Part shown: positions 19,204 through 28,161 of the stretch, piece by piece
Layout of the letters: the number at the start of each line of letters is the position of its first letter
How positions within the stretch are numbered: position 1 is the first letter of the stretch
NCBI GenBank assembly: GCA_964434955.1
Contig: CAYSXI010000004.1
Span: 20,067-84,066, forward strand
Direction: 5' to 3'
Origin: JANQLU01 sp964434955
GTDB lineage: Bacteria; Planctomycetota; Planctomycetia; Pirellulales; Pirellulaceae
DNA length: 64,000 nt
The notes under the pieces: model-generated
What the model was told of the DNA's origin: nothing
Database searches by the model: none
Seen by the model: the letters and a program-made list of their open reading frames with translations, nothing else
Translations under genes and position numbers: made by a program

Positions 19204-19242
19204 AAGGGATAAGGCTCGCCCCAACGGGCCGCCCTACCCTTT
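19203..19242. terminator. Imperfect hairpin shared by two convergent genes
   Basis: The left arm aaagggataaggctcgccc and right arm gggccgccctaccctttag pair imperfectly across a short caac loop. The hairpin touches the stop codons of the sulfatase on its left and of the zinc-finger gene on its right, so it may terminate both. Similar GC-rich pieces recur in planctomycete intergenic regions (recollection, not tested). Confidence 0.5.
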
Positions 19243-19506
19243 AGTCCTCATTTTCAAACAGTTTCCGTTCAAATTCGTCCTTGAGTTGCTCAACCGCGGC
19301 AAAGTTTCTGGTCGTTTCCGTGGAGATACCACCGTAGTTGTGTTTTAAACTTCCTTGTTTGGACGTTCTTTCTTGCGAAGCGCTTTGTCGAAACTCCCCC
19401 CAAACTTTCGAATTTCTTCGCCGTGCAAAACACAAAGCCGTGTCTCTGGCATCGCTTCAGCTCTTGGTGGCTCAATCGGTTGCTTGCAAATCTCACAAAC
19501 TCGCAT
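19241..19506 (-). pseudogene. TraR/DksA-type zinc-finger protein, frameshift in G6 tract
   Basis: From the ATG at 19506 the frame reads MRVCEICKQPIEPPRAEA then TRLCVLHGEEIRKFGG, a CxxC plus C-x2-H zinc-finger pattern like the DksA/TraR C4 family, and stops early at 19345. In the next frame the sequence continues as GEFRQSASQERTSKQGSLK and KHNYGGISTETTRNF, ending at 19241, which reads as the natural C-terminal half. The switch point is a run of six G on the coding strand (C6 at 19396-19401 of the plus strand); one extra G would restore an 88-residue protein. Either a sequencing error, a real lesion or slippage. The intact family is small, cytoplasmic and thought to bind RNA polymerase or nucleic acid. 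Confidence 0.65.
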
Positions 19507-19669
19507 GGACTCTCCAGAAAAAGTGAACACGTCGATTTCCAACTGCGCATAAAAAAAGTTGGACGAAACGAGAATTTCGCCCAACGCGCTTGAAGTATAT
19601 AGATACGCGGATTGAAGTCAACAGAAATTACATCGGTTTTCGCAATATCGGTATCTGATTGCGGATCCG

Positions 19670-20368
19670 TTACTTCAACTCTTTGATCTTGATGTTCCGC
19701 CAACGGACTTCGAAGGGTCCGCGATTTCCGACGCCATGAACCTGCAGTCCAATGAAGCCCTTGGGATGCGATTTGAAAATTGCCTCATCCGCCAGATCGC
19801 AAATGGGTTCCCCATTGATGAAGGTCTGGATTCGCACACCCTTTGCGACAATTCGGTAATGGTTCCACTCGCCGTCCTTGAAAACTTTGTGAGGTTTAAG
19901 GTCGTCTTTTTTTACCAGCCAACCTCGGCCCGTAGCTTCGCCAAAAATATAGCCCGCCTCCGCGCCTTTCTTTCCACTGACCTCAATTTCCACCTGGGGT
20001 CCATTCACGCGACCGAACATGAACTCGCCCTTACCGATTTGCTTCATCGTCGTGGAACGAATCTGCACACCTGAATTCAACGGGGCATCGCATTTAACTT
20101 CAAACTGAAGTTCGAAATCGCCATACTCCTTCACCGAACACAGGAAGGAATTGGGGCTGCCTTTGGAAGTCGTTCCGACGATCGTTTTGTCCTCAACTCG
20201 GTAGCTGGCCCATCCATTTTTCTGAGTCCAACCCTCAAGCGATTTACCGTTAAACAAGGACTGCCAGCCCTCTTCGTTTTCCTGACAACAAGCGGTCGAC
20301 GAAAGGCCAACCAACAGGACAAAGGCGGCAATGAATGCGAATTGAAAAAGCTTGTGGAAGCTGGCCAT
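19670..20368 (-). CDS. DUF1080 (3-keto-disaccharide hydrolase) secreted protein
   Basis: 232 residues with a signal peptide (to about residue 29). The family hallmarks are present in order: LFNGKSLEGWTQKNG, YRVEDKTIVGTTSKG, YGDFELQFEVKCD, NSGVQIRSTT, EWNHYRIVAKGVRIQTFING and GFIGLQVHGVG. This concanavalin-like domain is abundant in planctomycetes; some members hydrolyse 3-keto-glucosides. Usual length for a single-domain member. Stands alone on the minus strand. Confidence 0.9.
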   Translation of the reverse strand: MASFHKLFQFAFIAAFVLLVGLSSTACCQENEEGWQSLFNGKSLEGWTQKNGWASYRVEDKTIVGTTSKGSPNSFLCSVKEYGDFELQFEVKCDAPLNSGVQIRSTTMKQIGKGEFMFGRVNGPQVEIEVSGKKGAEAGYIFGEATGRGWLVKKDDLKPHKVFKDGEWNHYRIVAKGVRIQTFINGEPICDLADEAIFKSHPKGFIGLQVHGVGNRGPFEVRWRNIKIKELK

Positions 20369-20489
20369 GACTTTGGTTTCCTCGGCTTTGCGTTTCCGGT
20401 TTCGAATTTGACTGATCCGTCTTATTCAAGCCACGTTCTGATACAATTGCAATATCTTGTTTTGAAAATGATTCCGCGGGAATGGTCCG

Positions 20490-21638
20490 ATGCGTATCTC
20501 CTCACCGACATGCTTTGCCACGCTTCTGATTTTTGCTTTCGCGGGTTCAGCTTGGGCCTTCCAGGAAGAAAACGCCGACGAACGCCTGGAACGAATCAAG
20601 ACTTCTGGGAAACCGGTCCAGATTTCAGACTTTGGAAAAAGGGTTGCTGACGAGGACAATGGAGCGATTCCCTTTCAAGCTGCTTTGGATTCGATTTCCG
20701 CTTACGAGATTGCCCTTTTTGAATTCGACCAAAACGTTTTGATGATGCAGGTCGACGACAAGCTGAAAAAATTGTCTTCGGAATTGAACGCCAAACATCC
20801 CAAGCTATTTGCACAACTGAAATCAGCGGCGGAATCCAGGTCATTCCAATGGAAAATGAAATATCAGGATGTCGAGCCGCGCGATTTCCTAAATGATCTC
20901 ATGAAGCAATCGAGCCGGTTTCGCAGCGCCATCCGGATCCTCCAGTTTCGGACACGCATTTTATCCGCCAGTGGTGAATCGGCGGAGGCGGTGGATTCAG
21001 CCCTGGCCATGATGAAACTTGCGACTCATGCAGAAAACCAACCGACGCTCGTTTGCCGGATGACGGGAAACGCATGCCGCTCGATGGCGCTTAGCAGCTT
21101 GGTCGAAGTCCTCCAGCAATGCGACTTGGACAAGTCAATGCACCAGGCGATTGAAAACATGCTCGCGGAAATGGAAGGCGATCGATTTTCACGAACCTTG
21201 GAATCGGAACGAGCCTATGGCTTGTCGATTGCGACGAGGATGTCATCCAAAACGAAAACTGCTTACTTGAACTATTTCGATTTGCAGCTTGCGAATGCGG
21301 ATAAAACTTTTCCGGAGTATCAGCAAGTCTGGAAAAACATGGACAAGGACGCCCGCCGCCAGATGCTTCGGCACCCACTGATTGCGAATGTTGAGCCTTC
21401 CATTTCGATGTCGCGACGGTCACTATCACGGGTTCAAGGATTCGCTCGCTGCGTCCGCATATTCAATTTGATCAAGTTGAAAAAACTGGAGCGAAAAAAT
21501 TTCGCGACGGCCCAGCTGGGTCTGGCGAAGGACCTATTGCTTGACCCGCTTACCGGAAAACCGATCTCGGTCAAACCTGAGAAGAACGGTTGGCGAATCG
21601 AGTTTTCCGGCGGTGGGATTCATCCATCGGAAAAGTAA
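20490..21638 (+). CDS. Secreted hypothetical protein
   Basis: 382 residues starting MRISSPTCFATLLIF, with a signal peptide to about residue 23 (AWAFQEE). The body is mainly alpha-helical with no recognised catalytic motif. The C-terminus LLLDPLTGKPISVKPEKNGW followed by a Gly-rich strand resembles the end of several planctomycete secreted proteins. Not recognised as a named family. Divergent from the DUF1080 gene with a 121-base gap that should hold both promoters. Confidence 0.75.
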   Translation: MRISSPTCFATLLIFAFAGSAWAFQEENADERLERIKTSGKPVQISDFGKRVADEDNGAIPFQAALDSISAYEIALFEFDQNVLMMQVDDKLKKLSSELNAKHPKLFAQLKSAAESRSFQWKMKYQDVEPRDFLNDLMKQSSRFRSAIRILQFRTRILSASGESAEAVDSALAMMKLATHAENQPTLVCRMTGNACRSMALSSLVEVLQQCDLDKSMHQAIENMLAEMEGDRFSRTLESERAYGLSIATRMSSKTKTAYLNYFDLQLANADKTFPEYQQVWKNMDKDARRQMLRHPLIANVEPSISMSRRSLSRVQGFARCVRIFNLIKLKKLERKNFATAQLGLAKDLLLDPLTGKPISVKPEKNGWRIEFSGGGIHPSEK

Positions 21639-21790
21639 CCCTCTTAGTCTGATCTGCTCGACGGCTTGCCGTTTATTGCCCAAATGGGTTCCTTCAGTTT
21701 GGTTCGTCATGGGCTTCAGGCACTTCAACGTCTCAAGGGCACTTGTGTAAGCTATGCGTTTCTTCCCTTCCCTGAAAAGAGTTCCGGCCA

Positions 21791-22453
21791 GTGATCCCTG
21801 AATACGTCATCGAAATCGCCCAATCGGAATTCCAGACCGAATGGCTGAAACTCGAATTGGCGGGAATGCCATTGGACGTGCTGCGAGTTTGCAACCCTGA
21901 CTCGATGCTGGATGACGAGACCCTGCTCGCCGGACATGACGAAGTCGCTTACCAGCCTTACTGGGCTCAGGCCTGGGACGCGGCCATCGCGTACGCGGAC
22001 GTTTTGTCCGCCCAAGATTTCGAGAACCAGACGGTGCTGGACCTTGGGTGTGGATTGGGTATTACCGGCGCCGTGGTTGCGGCAAAAGGCGGAAAGGTCA
22101 CGCTGGGGGATTATGCCCCACCCGCATTGGATTTTGCGAAGGTGAACACGTGGCCCTGGCGGCAAAACGTTCACATTCGAAAAATCGACTGGCGGAAGGA
22201 TCATCTTGATTTAACCTTTGACCGCATCGTCGCCGCTGACATTCTTTACGATCGCAACGACATTCCCTTTCTTGATCGGTTCTGGAGGGCCCATTTGGCG
22301 GATGGCGCATCCGTGGAACACGCGGATCCTTCTCGCGCGCTTACCGTCGACTTTTTCAGAGATTTCCGCGACCTCGGCTGGAAAGTGGAGATTCAATCGA
22401 TCGAATCGAAGCTGATCAATCAACCGTTGCGTTTGGCGACGTTCACGATTTGA
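21791..22453 (+). CDS. Class I SAM-dependent methyltransferase, GTG start
   Basis: 220 residues from a GTG at 21791. The SAM-binding motif I is VLDLGCGLGITGAVVAAKG, followed by VTLGDYAPPALDFAKVN (acidic residue of motif II) and FDRIVAADILYDRND (motif IV/post I). The pattern resembles the METTL/lysine or nicotinamide N-methyltransferase-like group (PF10294 type), whose substrates are proteins or small molecules. The N-terminal 60 residues, with DDETLLAGHDEVAYQPYWAQ, match that group. Cytoplasmic. Substrate unknown. Confidence 0.82.
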   Translation: MIPEYVIEIAQSEFQTEWLKLELAGMPLDVLRVCNPDSMLDDETLLAGHDEVAYQPYWAQAWDAAIAYADVLSAQDFENQTVLDLGCGLGITGAVVAAKGGKVTLGDYAPPALDFAKVNTWPWRQNVHIRKIDWRKDHLDLTFDRIVAADILYDRNDIPFLDRFWRAHLADGASVEHADPSRALTVDFFRDFRDLGWKVEIQSIESKLINQPLRLATFTI

Positions 22454-22584
22454 CGGCTCATGATTCCCGCTGACGTTTCCCACTGACGTTTCCCACTGCC
22501 TCGCATCACGAACGCGCAAACCAAAACAGCACGAATGTTTGGCCTCGGCATTGAAAAGAACCAGGTCAATCCCGTTGGAACACG

Positions 22585-23784
22585 TCAGTCTTTTCGGTGG
22601 AACTTGTCGGCCTCGTGTTTGGCGATGAGTTTCCACTTTCCATCCGCCAGTTTTTCACGATAACCAGGACCCGCGTCAGCGCTTTCTTTTTCGGCAACCG
22701 GTTGAATCGTCGCGGTGAACTCGAGTTTCGGCTTCCTGCCTCGACATTGGTAATGGTCGTAGACCAAGCGAACGCTTTTTCGCTTCTGTGGAATCGGAAT
22801 CGAATCGCCTTTTTGGAGCACAAGTTCGTGGACGCCCGTCCAACCAAACCAGGAGTATGCGGCCGTGTGAACCGGGATCCAGTGCGGATTGTCCTCGGTA
22901 TCGAACAGAAGTATTTCCGCCCAACAATGACTTGGAATCCAGACGAGTCGGGCCGGGATTCCGGAAGCGCGGCAGAGTGCAATGAAGACGGCGGCTCTTT
23001 CTTCGCAATCGCCGACTTTATTTTTGATGGCGGCGTCAACGCTCGTATAGTTTTGAGGCCGGCCTTTGATGTTTTCAAACACCCATTCCTGGTAGGACTT
23101 GGCAAGGTCCCAGGGGTGACTGTCGCTTTTCAATTCTTTCACCACGGCACTGACGGCCGCCGAACGCACTTTAATTCCGGGGCTGCTTCCCAGGAACGCG
23201 CGGATCGACTTATTCTTCTTCGGCTGCTTTGGCGGAAACTGATCTCGTTTGTAACCTTGATACGACTTGGAGATCTGAAATCGAAACTTGGTTCGAACAA
23301 AGTTAACTTGTCCGTCGGCGACTCGACCAACCGACATCACCAGTTGTCTCGCACCGTTCGCAAGGGATTGAATGGCGTAGCCAGAAGCGTTGGATTCCGT
23401 TTTGCCTTTTCGGTCACCGATGATTTTTTGTTCGGGAAACTCACTGGGTAGTACCGTCGCCGCAATCAAGTTGGTCGCGGGACCTTGGCCGGTTGATTTG
23501 ATTTCGGTGGTGACTTCGAAGCTCCGCGGCTCCAGGTAACCGGTTTGCTTCTCCGGAGGCTTGGTCCAAATCCATTTGCCATCGCCGACTACCGGAATGG
23601 TCCCATAGGTCGGAACCTGTTGCGTGCCTTGTTGAAAACCTGTTGCTAACCCGGTTGCCCCGGACGACAGCCCCTGGGAATCGGCCGTGCTTCGAAACCA
23701 GCTGGCGGCAGTGATGCCGGTCGCGGACGTTAGCAATGCGGAAGTTGTGCTTGAGACGAGGAACCTTCTTCGAGATTCGTTCAT
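22585..23784 (-). CDS. Tat-exported transglutaminase-like protein
   Basis: 399 residues. The N-terminus MNESRRRFLVSS carries a twin-arginine signal followed by a mild hydrophobic stretch, so export of a folded protein is likely. The transglutaminase-like core is at residues about 220-310: Cys260 in NKVGDCEERAAVFIALCRA, the histidine in WIPSHCWAEILLFD, and a following acidic position in NPHWIPVHTAAYSW. These match the Cys-His-Asp triad of the bacterial TGc/SirC-type domain (PF01841), usually a protease or amidase. The N-terminal half is all-beta with no known motif. Monocistronic. Confidence 0.82.
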   Translation of the reverse strand: MNESRRRFLVSSTTSALLTSATGITAASWFRSTADSQGLSSGATGLATGFQQGTQQVPTYGTIPVVGDGKWIWTKPPEKQTGYLEPRSFEVTTEIKSTGQGPATNLIAATVLPSEFPEQKIIGDRKGKTESNASGYAIQSLANGARQLVMSVGRVADGQVNFVRTKFRFQISKSYQGYKRDQFPPKQPKKNKSIRAFLGSSPGIKVRSAAVSAVVKELKSDSHPWDLAKSYQEWVFENIKGRPQNYTSVDAAIKNKVGDCEERAAVFIALCRASGIPARLVWIPSHCWAEILLFDTEDNPHWIPVHTAAYSWFGWTGVHELVLQKGDSIPIPQKRKSVRLVYDHYQCRGRKPKLEFTATIQPVAEKESADAGPGYREKLADGKWKLIAKHEADKFHRKD

Positions 23785-24101
23785 TGGATATTCCGTCGAT
23801 TGGCCCCTTCAAATTAAGGCTACCCGAGTTCTGCGGACTTTGGAATGAGATTTCACGGAATTCAACAGCATTGACCCGAATAATCTGATTGGAGGGGTCG
23901 TCGCCGGGAGGCGTCGCCTTGGATCGAAGCTTTCTTTTGGCTTACGAATTCGCATTGGACTATAATTTTGGGTGTTCGCGCCCACAATTCTGTCGAGATC
24001 CGTGCTGATTTCGGGTGCTCAAACGCAACCTGTCGTCTTCGCAGGTGTTGAATATAGTCTTCCTTTTACTCGCATATTTTGATTCGAATTCGGAGAATCC
24101 C
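23785..24101. other. Divergent intergenic region
   Basis: Between the transglutaminase-like gene (minus) and the S9 peptidase gene (plus). It holds the promoter at 23936-23965 and a GC-rich stretch with repeated gtcgcc words near 23898-23917. No gene or RNA was recognised. Confidence 0.6.
23936..23965 (+). promoter_or_regulatory. Sigma-70-type promoter for S9 peptidase gene
   Basis: TTGGCT at 23936-23941 and a perfect TATAAT at 23960-23965, separated by 18 bases. Transcription would begin near 23972, giving a leader of about 130 bases before the ATG at 24102. The -35 box is only a partial match. Confidence 0.45.
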
Positions 24102-27100
24102 ATGACCCTTCGTCCTGGCTTGCCCTCGATCTTGAAGCGTTCATTTGGCTTCATCATGATGGCGCTGATTTTGGCCCTGCTGCCTGCCTCCTTGATCGGG
24201 CAGGAACTGGAACCGCACGTCAAACCCAACTATCGGCAGGCGGCCCAATATAGCAGTCGCTACCTTCGCCAATTTTTGTACAGCACCTCCGTGCGGCCAA
24301 ACTGGATCGGCAAGACCGATCACTTCTGGTATTCGTTCAAAACGTCCGAGGGAACCAACTACTATCGAGTCGATCCATCGGCCGGTACGAAAGAGCCGTT
24401 ATTTGATCGAGTCAAACTGGGCGCTCAACTGGGCGTGTTTATCAAGAAACCGGTCGATCCCAAACTTCTGCCGATCACGAGTGTACGCGTCAATGAAGAG
24501 GGAACGGAAGTTTCATTCGTTGCCGAGCGCGCCCGCTACACTTACAACTTGCGCGAAGAAAAACTCGCCAAGGGCGGTGCTGCTCCGACGTCCAACTCCG
24601 GACTCCGAGTCCCCAGTCGCTTCAGAGGATCGCGCGAAGACTACATTCGCATGTTGCGAGAACGTGGAATCAACGTTCCAACGAGTGGCAACCGCTCCTC
24701 ATCTTCGAGCCATCGCGTTTTTTCACCCGACCGAAAAACTTATGTGTTCTCCAGGGGTCACAACCTTTACATCATGACCCTGCCGGAAGGTTACGGTAAG
24801 GACGAGAAGAAAGAAGAAAAGAAATCAGACGACAAGAAAGCCGGCGACAAAAAATCGGACGACAAAAAAGCCGGCGACAAGAAGGCTGCTGACAAAAAGG
24901 CTGCCGACCAAAAGAAAACGGACAAGAAGAACAAAGAAGAGAAAAAACAGTCGGACGACAAAAAAGCTTCCGAAACGAAAGGCGAAAAAGCCAAACAGGA
25001 ACAGGACAAAAAGGACGGCGACAAAAAGGACGAAAAGGATTCGGACAAGAAGAAAGGCGATGAAAAGAAGGAAGGCGATGACAAAAAGGATGGCGAAGCA
25101 AAGGAAGACGAAAAACCCAAAACGCTTCCCATCCCTAAAGTCAAAGCGAGCACCGATCGCGAAGCAACTCAGTTGACCAAAGATGGCGTCGACCGCTACA
25201 GCTTCGCCGGGCGAACATTCCGCTTTTCTCGCGGCGGCTCACGCTCCCGCACGGAAATCAAAGACGACCAAAAAACGCGTCCCGCGGCCGTTTGGTCCAA
25301 GGATTCCAGGTCGTTTTACGTTTACCGACGTGATTCACGCGACGTCAAGGAACTGTGGGTGATTAACTCGCTTTCGAATCCACGCCCCACCCTGGAAAAG
25401 TACGATTACCCCATGCCGGGCGAAGACAAGATTCGCAAGACAGAACTCTATTACTTCTCGCCGAAAGACAAGAAGCTGAAACGAGTCACTCCGAAATGGA
25501 AAGACGAAAGCTACTCCAACGTTCACTACGGTGAAACAGGTGATGAACTTCGCTTCATGCGACGCGATCGTCTGCTTCGAAACGTTGAATTCTGCACGAT
25601 GAATACGAGCACGGGTGAAACCAAGTGCTTGATCGAAGAAGGATTCCAGAACGCAAACTACAACTACCAATCGATGCGTTACATCAACGACTCGAAAGAA
25701 ATGATTTGGTGGTCGGAGCGTAGCGGCTGGGGGCATTTCTATCTTTATGATCGCGATGGCACTTTGAAGAACGCGATCACTTCAGGTGAGTTTCGAGCCA
25801 GCCGAATCGTCAGCGTCGATGAAAAGAATCGCCTGATGTACTTCATTGCGAACGCTCGCGAACCCAATGAAAACGTCTACTTCAATCACCTGTATTGCGT
25901 CCGCCTGGATGGGACCGGTTTGAGGTTGATGGATCCCGGCAACGCGAATCACTCATCGACATTGTCACCCAGCAAGCAATTCCTGGTCGACAACTGTTCG
26001 CGAGTCGACATGCCTCCGGTTTCGATTTTGCGAAATGCCGACGGCAAGGAAATCATGAAACTGGAAGCGACCGACATGTCCCGGCTGAAGGAAGTTGGCT
26101 GGCAACCGCCCCAGACATTTGTTGTCAAAGCGGCGGATGGCGTGACCGATCTCTACGGCAACATGTGGAAGCCGTTTAATTTCAACCCAAAGAAAAAGTA
26201 TCCCATCATTGCTCACGTGTACCCAGGACCTCAACAGGAAGGTACGCGACACACGTTCAGCGCGACTGATGGAAACCAGCAGTTGGCCCAGATCGGGTTT
26301 ATCGTGATTCAGGTCGGCCATCGCGGAGGAGCGCCATACCGCTCCAAGGCATACGGCAGCTACGGATACTTCAATCTGCGGGACTACGGTCTGGCAGACA
26401 AGAAGGCTGCGATCGAGCAACTGGCTCAGCGATACAACTTTATTGATGTTGAACGAGTCGGTATCTATGGTCACTCGGGTGGCGGTTTCATGACCGCGGC
26501 AGCCCTGCTTCAAAAACCTTACAACGATTTCTTTAAAGTCGGTGTTTCGACCGCAGGAAATCATGACAACAACATCTATAACAACTCCTGGTCCGAGCGT
26601 TACCACGGCTTGAAGGTCGCTTCCTCCTCGAGCACAAGCTCGAGCTCTCGAAGCCGAACTTCGGGTTCCAGCAGTTCGTCGACCCGCTCTCGGACTCGAA
26701 CGCGATTGCCAGATGAGTACCAACGACGAGGCAAGTTCGACGTCGCCGAGTCGGATCACTTCTATGAGTACGAATTGGATGACCCCGAACTCGCGCAGCT
26801 GGTCTTTGAATATGGACCGGAAGCCATTGAGTGGCTGAAACAACAGCAGCAACCGGGCGACCAGGACGTTCAGGAAAAGGATCAGAAGGCCAAGCAGGAA
26901 GGCAAGAAGCAGAACGACAAAAAGGAAGCTGCAAGAAAAGCTTTCGAAAAGGAAAAAGCCAACCAAGACAAGGCCAAAACGGCGAAAGGCAAACAGGACG
27001 AGTCCAAAACCAAAACCGACTCTGCAAACAAGCAGGAAAAGAAAGGTGACGCCAAGAAAGGTGACGCCAAGCAGGACGGGAAGAAAGACGACTCCAAAAA

Positions 27101-27473
27101 GGCCGGCGCCAAGGACGACAAGAAGTCGGACGACAAAAAATCGGACGATAAGAAGACGTCAGCTCAGAGCAAGTTGGACAAGGTCAAGTTTGAGATCCGT
27201 GTTCCAACCAATGCGGAGTTGGCCGAAAACTTGAAAGGTCACTTGTTCCTGATTCATGGCGAAGCAGATAACAACGTTCACCCTGCGAATACACTTCGCT
27301 TGGTGGATGCATTGATCAAAGCCAACAAACGCTTTGACATGCTTTATCTGCCGGCGACGCGCCACGGATTTGGCTCGTATCAGCCTTATGTGACGCAAAG
27401 AATGTATGAGTACTTTGCCGAACATTTGCTGAACGACTATCAAGATGGAGCTGATATCGGGCAAAAGAAATAG
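24102..27473 (+). CDS. Prolyl-oligopeptidase family (S9) peptidase with Lys-rich insertions
   Basis: 1123 residues from the ATG at 24102, preceded by CGGAGAATCC; the frame is open from 24015 but that lacks a good start. Signal peptide near residues 8-31. The N-terminal part is a DPP4-like propeller (VWSKDSRSFYVYRRDSRD; MIWWSERSGWGHFYLYD). The catalytic triad is visible: Ser792 in GHSGGG, Asp1056 in HGEADNNVHP and His1088 in TRHGFG. Two low-complexity blocks break the protein: a Lys/Asp/Ala tract at about 233-343, and a Ser/Arg then Lys/Asp-rich block between Ser792 and Asp1056. DPP4 and POP have roughly 80-90 residues between Ser and Asp, here 264. Probably an extracytoplasmic dipeptidyl peptidase. 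Confidence 0.88.
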   Translation: MTLRPGLPSILKRSFGFIMMALILALLPASLIGQELEPHVKPNYRQAAQYSSRYLRQFLYSTSVRPNWIGKTDHFWYSFKTSEGTNYYRVDPSAGTKEPLFDRVKLGAQLGVFIKKPVDPKLLPITSVRVNEEGTEVSFVAERARYTYNLREEKLAKGGAAPTSNSGLRVPSRFRGSREDYIRMLRERGINVPTSGNRSSSSSHRVFSPDRKTYVFSRGHNLYIMTLPEGYGKDEKKEEKKSDDKKAGDKKSDDKKAGDKKAADKKAADQKKTDKKNKEEKKQSDDKKASETKGEKAKQEQDKKDGDKKDEKDSDKKKGDEKKEGDDKKDGEAKEDEKPKTLPIPKVKASTDREATQLTKDGVDRYSFAGRTFRFSRGGSRSRTEIKDDQKTRPAAVWSKDSRSFYVYRRDSRDVKELWVINSLSNPRPTLEKYDYPMPGEDKIRKTELYYFSPKDKKLKRVTPKWKDESYSNVHYGETGDELRFMRRDRLLRNVEFCTMNTSTGETKCLIEEGFQNANYNYQSMRYINDSKEMIWWSERSGWGHFYLYDRDGTLKNAITSGEFRASRIVSVDEKNRLMYFIANAREPNENVYFNHLYCVRLDGTGLRLMDPGNANHSSTLSPSKQFLVDNCSRVDMPPVSILRNADGKEIMKLEATDMSRLKEVGWQPPQTFVVKAADGVTDLYGNMWKPFNFNPKKKYPIIAHVYPGPQQEGTRHTFSATDGNQQLAQIGFIVIQVGHRGGAPYRSKAYGSYGYFNLRDYGLADKKAAIEQLAQRYNFIDVERVGIYGHSGGGFMTAAALLQKPYNDFFKVGVSTAGNHDNNIYNNSWSERYHGLKVASSSSTSSSSRSRTSGSSSSSTRSRTRTRLPDEYQRRGKFDVAESDHFYEYELDDPELAQLVFEYGPEAIEWLKQQQQPGDQDVQEKDQKAKQEGKKQNDKKEAARKAFEKEKANQDKAKTAKGKQDESKTKTDSANKQEKKGDAKKGDAKQDGKKDDSKKAGAKDDKKSDDKKSDDKKTSAQSKLDKVKFEIRVPTNAELAENLKGHLFLIHGEADNNVHPANTLRLVDALIKANKRFDMLYLPATRHGFGSYQPYVTQRMYEYFAEHLLNDYQDGADIGQKK

Positions 27474-27500
27474 CACCGAAATCAATTCTGATGGAAACAA

Positions 27501-27529
27501 AAAAGGCGACCTTAACGGTCGCCTTTTTT
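27501..27529 (+). terminator. Intrinsic terminator after S9 peptidase gene
   Basis: Stem ggcgacc (27505-27511) / ggtcgcc (27517-27523) with a 5-base loop, extended by A/T pairs and followed by six T. Strong Rho-independent shape, 30 bases after the stop. The A-rich left side would also let it serve the small minus-strand ORF at 27569-27715. Confidence 0.85.
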
Positions 27530-27568
27530 CGTGCGATCGGGCATGCGATGCCCGTAACTTTCATTTGT

Positions 27569-27715
27569 TCAACGGTGTTTCGGAGGCGAAGGATTCTTGC
27601 TCGATACCAATCTCGGCTTGAGTTGCAATCGATCTTTGAGTTGATGATGGTAACCGAGCATCATCAGCAAAGAGGCAACGGTAATTCCAAAGATCAGGGC
27701 AGGAAAGCTAATCAT
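27569..27715 (-). CDS. Putative 48-residue single-pass membrane protein
   Basis: From the ATG at 27715 the frame reads MISFPALIFGITVASLLMML, one transmembrane helix, then a basic tail of Lys/Arg/Gln/His and Pro/Ser residues, ending at TGA. A short hydrophobic helix followed by a positively charged tail, with no polar residues in the helix core, is unlikely in random sequence. The terminator at 27501-27529 lies just downstream. The ribosome-binding site is weak. Not recognised as a named family. Confidence 0.4.
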   Translation of the reverse strand: MISFPALIFGITVASLLMMLGYHHQLKDRLQLKPRLVSSKNPSPPKHR

Positions 27716-28161
27716 CTAGGTTCTTTTTGAAAAACAATTTTGGTTGCTTCTACACACATAGATGCGAGGGTGTCACGCAACTGGACATCAAAAAAAATCG
27801 AGAATCCGTATTTCTTTGAAAATCGAACCGGCGATTGGGTGGCCCATCCGAAATCGACGGAGTTTTTGTGCGGGTTTCCTGCGTCGAAACAAATTCAATC
27901 CTTTCAAAACGCTCAAATTCACTCTGGGCAGGTTGAAAGACAACATCTTTGCCCGGGGGCTGGATGAAATCGTGTGCTGAACCACACTTTCGCGGCGGCC
28001 CGCTGGCAAACGTCCCGTTTTGGTACGGTGTTTGCCCTTATAATGATCGTCAGCTTGATCGGTAGAGAATCATGCTGGCACTTTACCCCCGCAAAGTTAC
28101 ACTTTCCCCAAAATCCGGCCGTTGAAACCCATCCTGATTTTGGTGGGACAGGAGAGTTCCC
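27716..28161. other. Intergenic region upstream of YXWGXW gene
   Basis: About 450 bases. Short open frames of 60-75 codons occur on both strands but show no signal peptide, motif or good ribosome-binding site. A perfect TATAAT lies at 28039-28044 without a convincing -35 partner and could be the -10 box of the downstream gene. CAGGAG just before 28162 is its ribosome-binding site. Confidence 0.5.

Noticed and set aside
22597..23451. 284-codon plus-strand frame
   Set aside because: Antisense to the transglutaminase-like gene; no motifs.
25965..26966. 333-codon minus-strand frame
   Set aside because: Antisense shadow of the S9 peptidase catalytic region.
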